9,354 bases of DNA from Spirochaetota bacterium (GTDB lineage: Bacteria > Spirochaetota > Leptospiria > Turneriellales > Turneriellaceae), in NCBI GenBank assembly GCA_963205035.1, contig CAUJII010000031.1, positions 1 through 9,354 of the forward strand. Direction: 5' to 3'. The notes beneath the pieces are model-generated. The model was not told the origin of the DNA. It made no database searches and saw nothing but the letters and a program-made list of their open reading frames with translations. A program made the translations under genes and the position numbers. Positions 7,082 through 9,354 of this stretch are shown piece after piece; positions within the stretch are counted from its first letter, which is position 1, and every line of letters starts with the position of its first letter.

Positions 7082-8155
7082 TTAAGGAACGTATTTATTG
7101 CGAGAGCCTGTCAAGAGTTTATTGAGACTGACTAAATTCGCCCAAAGAAGCTCTGCACTCACACCCTTCACGCATGCCCAAGGGACAGGGTTCGTACAAA
7201 GAACGGGGCTTCCCGGAAACGCGGTGCAGGGCCTGCACGAAAAGTCTCCCGTGAGTGCCCGCGTTCGTACTGAGAATGGCTGCCACACGCGCTCGTTCAG
7301 CGGGCCGAAAACGGCGACGCAAGGCACCGAAAGAAGGGCAGCGGCGTTGAGTAACTCCTGGTCGGCGCCCGTCACCCAGAGAGCGTTTTGGAGCGCAGCG
7401 ACAATTTCGAGCGGCGTTGGGTTTAAGAGAAGCTCTGTCTTCGCGAGCGCGCGTTCGGTCATCACTTCGCTAAACGCACGCGCCATCGCTTTGACCTCGT
7501 GGTCTGCACCCGCGCTGCTTCTTAAAATTAACGCGCACGATAACGAACGGGTGGCGAGGTTGATGAGCTTTTGGAGTTGAGGCGTGAGGTGGGGGGTCAA
7601 TGCGTCGCTCACCTCGAGTGCAATAATCCCATAAGGTTCGTCGATCCGATGTTGCGTTGCCGCTGCGACAGATTTTGGTAATTCGGGTTCACTCCACGAG
7701 GGAGTCTTTTCACCGGTGATGTATTCAAAAAAAAGTTTGAGTTGGTGAACGTAATGGTGGTTCTCGCCATTAAACGGTAGAGAAAGATTGAACCCTGTTA
7801 CTGAACGCAGCGGCGCAAACCCTGCACGATTTTCGACGCGTGCAAAGAACGCAGCCCACCGCAATGCACGCGAAGCCTTGAGTTCGGGATTCAATACAAC
7901 GAGCGTCTTAAACCGATTCTTGACCAGAAACCACCAGAGTGAAAAAAAACGTGCCGGCAATTCCATGGGAATGATTAACCTTGAAAAAAACAGTTGGCTG
8001 AGCGAGTCTTTCTCACAGAGTTCTGCCGCAAACGGAGGCTCCCCAAAGCGCTCGTGCCAGAACTTAAAAAAATATGCGGTAAAGGGAGCGTACTCTTTCT
8101 GCAAGAGCGAGACGACGAGAGTTTTTCCCGGATAGCGGATGCGACGGAACCTCAC
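7082..8155 (-). CDS. Divergent family 9 glycosyltransferase (heptosyltransferase-like)
   Basis: GT9 enzymes such as WaaC and WaaF add heptose from ADP-heptose to the lipopolysaccharide inner core on the cytoplasmic face. This 357-residue protein matches the family in length and in its C-terminal half: VTGADQELLNAAALLSVP, then VAVFGP (280-285), then CRPC (307-310), C320 and C328, the four-Cys pattern common in this family. It is divergent. In the motif usually written DxGxxH, the Asp is kept (D265) but Gly and His appear as Glu and Asn (N270). The N-terminal acceptor-side Gly-Asp motif normally found after the first strand is not visible after KTLVVSLLQ. The start is GTG at 8155, overlapping the tilS TGA by four bases (GTGA), with AAGG about nine bases upstream. 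It may have a different sugar donor or acceptor, or reduced activity. Membership of GT9 is likely; the substrate is unknown. Confidence 0.78.
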   Translation of the reverse strand: MRFRRIRYPGKTLVVSLLQKEYAPFTAYFFKFWHERFGEPPFAAELCEKDSLSQLFFSRLIIPMELPARFFSLWWFLVKNRFKTLVVLNPELKASRALRWAAFFARVENRAGFAPLRSVTGFNLSLPFNGENHHYVHQLKLFFEYITGEKTPSWSEPELPKSVAAATQHRIDEPYGIIALEVSDALTPHLTPQLQKLINLATRSLSCALILRSSAGADHEVKAMARAFSEVMTERALAKTELLLNPTPLEIVAALQNALWVTGADQELLNAAALLSVPCVAVFGPLNERVWQPFSVRTRALTGDFSCRPCTAFPGSPVLCTNPVPWACVKGVSAELLWANLVSLNKLLTGSRNKYVP

Positions 8156-9309
8156 GGCGCCACACCTTCGGGAAAATAAATCTTAAGCGCGTTCTTTTTG
8201 TCTTCAGTCAAGAGAACCCAAGTCAACCGACGCTGGCGCGAAGAGAGGCGCATCTCGCTAAAAATTTTCGCGACGGATTTTCTTCCATACGGTTTTTGAA
8301 TCGTGAGGCTGCGCGTTACTCTGTCGCCTCGCAAATAATTTTGGTTTTCACGGGATAAATCCACCGAAGCGACGACACTTCCTTTCTCACCCAAACCGCG
8401 TCGAAACACAATATACTTATCGGTTCGATTCTCTTCTCTGTGGACAAAAAGAGGCGGCGCGCTGAATGGCAGCGTTCGTGCTCGCTCAAAATCGTTTGCA
8501 GTAAAACGTCCCGCGACGAGCAGCTTCTTCCATGCGCAGTAGATGAGGTTCTGGCGGCTTATTTCGGAAAGCGATGCCCAGGTCTCTTGACCGACGCGGA
8601 GCTCGCGTCCGCTTTCACAGGTAAAGGGCATCGCCTGGTTTGTTTTGGCAATCGCCGCCGGTGGAATAATCTTGTTTGCTGCTATTTGAAACCTCACGCG
8701 GTTGCGTTCAAAGCGCGTCTCCTGATTCGATAAGTCTTCAAACCAGTCAATCCCACGCTCTTTCAAGAGACGGCGCACGGTGTCGCGGTCGAGGTGTGCA
8801 AGCGGGCGCAGAACGAGTTCTGTGGTATCTTCTCTTGTGAGAGCGGGCCATGCGCTTTCGGGAATTTTTCTCGCCCGACGCATCGCGAGTGTTTCGTAAT
8901 AGTCGCTCAAGTTGTGACCGGTGAAGACGAGGCAGTGCGGCAATGCGCTCTTGAGGCTCGCGAGTCTTTTGCGCCGGACAAGAGACGCGGTATGTTCCCA
9001 CGAATAGCCCAGGCGTTTGGCAATCTCATCAATCGGCGCGCTCTCTTTCAAAAAAACAAAGCGCTCGCCTAAGAGCGGCGTCAGAGTTGCAGTGACCCAA
9101 TCGAAAACAGCCGAGCGCGCATCCTCTATTGGAGTGCCGTAGTGGTTGAGATACCACGCGGTGAGAGTCAGATGGGGGCTCTCGCGCACAACTTCGGCGC
9201 AGAGAGTGAGCAACAAAAGACTATCGGCACCGCCCGAAAAGCTCACGACCCAGCGCTTCGATGCTTGAGCCTTGTTGCGCAAGAACGCCAGCACGCTATC
9301 CGCGTTCAT
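8152..9309 (-). CDS. tilS: tRNA(Ile)-lysidine synthetase
   Basis: TilS modifies C34 of the CAU-anticodon tRNA-Ile to lysidine using ATP and lysine, so that the tRNA reads AUA and is charged with isoleucine. The PP-loop SGGADS (25-30) fits the family motif SGGxDS. Further signatures are GHNLSDYYET (131-140), RPL (168-170), and EDLSN (191-195) followed by RNRVR (202-206), a combination specific to TilS among N-type PP-loop ATPases. At 385 residues it is of medium length; the C-terminal part (about 210-385) would hold the tRNA-binding TilS_C-like domain but is weakly conserved to the eye. The ATG at 9309 gives the PP-loop its usual distance from the N-terminus. No good Shine-Dalgarno is visible. 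It is the first complete gene of a minus-strand operon with the GT9 and UbiB-like genes; the link is physical packing rather than a known shared pathway. Confidence 0.93.
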   Translation of the reverse strand: MNADSVLAFLRNKAQASKRWVVSFSGGADSLLLLTLCAEVVRESPHLTLTAWYLNHYGTPIEDARSAVFDWVTATLTPLLGERFVFLKESAPIDEIAKRLGYSWEHTASLVRRKRLASLKSALPHCLVFTGHNLSDYYETLAMRRARKIPESAWPALTREDTTELVLRPLAHLDRDTVRRLLKERGIDWFEDLSNQETRFERNRVRFQIAANKIIPPAAIAKTNQAMPFTCESGRELRVGQETWASLSEISRQNLIYCAWKKLLVAGRFTANDFERARTLPFSAPPLFVHREENRTDKYIVFRRGLGEKGSVVASVDLSRENQNYLRGDRVTRSLTIQKPYGRKSVAKIFSEMRLSSRQRRLTWVLLTEDKKNALKIYFPEGVAP

Positions 9310-9312
9310 GGC

Positions 9313-9354
9313 TTACGTTGGTTTATTTTTGGCGAACTTGGCTCCGAGTTTGAA
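9313..9354 (-). CDS. Possible 3' end of a gene upstream of tilS
   Basis: Read on the minus strand from the window edge, one frame gives FKLGAKFAKNKPT and stops with TAA at 9315-9313, three bases before the tilS ATG. Its codons (GCC, AAG, TTC) resemble those of the neighbours. A second frame gives SNSEPSSPKINQRKP and ends with TGA at 9308-9306, overlapping the tilS start as ATGA, the kind of overlap seen at the next junction. The piece is too short to decide between them or to name a product. Confidence 0.3.
   Translation of the reverse strand, partial: FKLGAKFAKNKPT

Overview
The window is a gene-dense stretch of bacterial chromosome of moderately high GC. It looks Gram-negative: there is a lipopolysaccharide-type family 9 glycosyltransferase, a UbiB-type kinase with C-terminal membrane anchors, and the usual bacterial housekeeping genes. 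A spirochaete of the Leptospirales type would fit, but that is an impression from general protein character, not something the sequence proves.

Layout. Bases 2-370 are the 3' end of rplQ (ribosomal protein L17), the end of a ribosomal protein operon, closed by a clear intrinsic terminator (405-430). A sigma70-like promoter (443-472), carrying a near-duplicated 12-15 base motif, then drives a tightly packed plus-strand operon: alaS (alanyl-tRNA synthetase), acpS (holo-ACP synthase, starting on the base after the alaS stop) and ruvB (Holliday-junction motor, 1-base TGATG overlap with acpS). Behind ruvB lies a gene of unknown function (4673-5380) for a small membrane protein. Its N-terminal half is a perfectly periodic minisatellite of six 57-bp units (4714-5055), and its last unit contains a run of eight G.

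The right half is on the minus strand and meets the plus-strand genes tail to tail with six bases between stop codons. Read in its own direction it is tilS (tRNA-Ile lysidine synthetase, 9309-8152), a divergent GT9 glycosyltransferase (8155-7082, GTGA overlap with tilS) and a UbiB/ABC1-family kinase-like protein (7078-5387, 3-base gap). The end of another gene probably precedes tilS at the window edge, so this operon starts outside the window.

Most genes are conventional: translation (rplQ, alaS, tilS), fatty-acid carrier activation (acpS), recombination (ruvB), envelope glycan and isoprenoid-lipid functions (GT9, UbiB-like). The part that is not routine is the minisatellite gene. The repeat keeps a period divisible by three and the reading frame stays open through all units, but differences between units are not concentrated at third codon positions. 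The G8 tract could switch the membrane segments in and out of frame. I see no complete undescribed multi-gene system, CRISPR array, insertion sequence, rRNA or tRNA.
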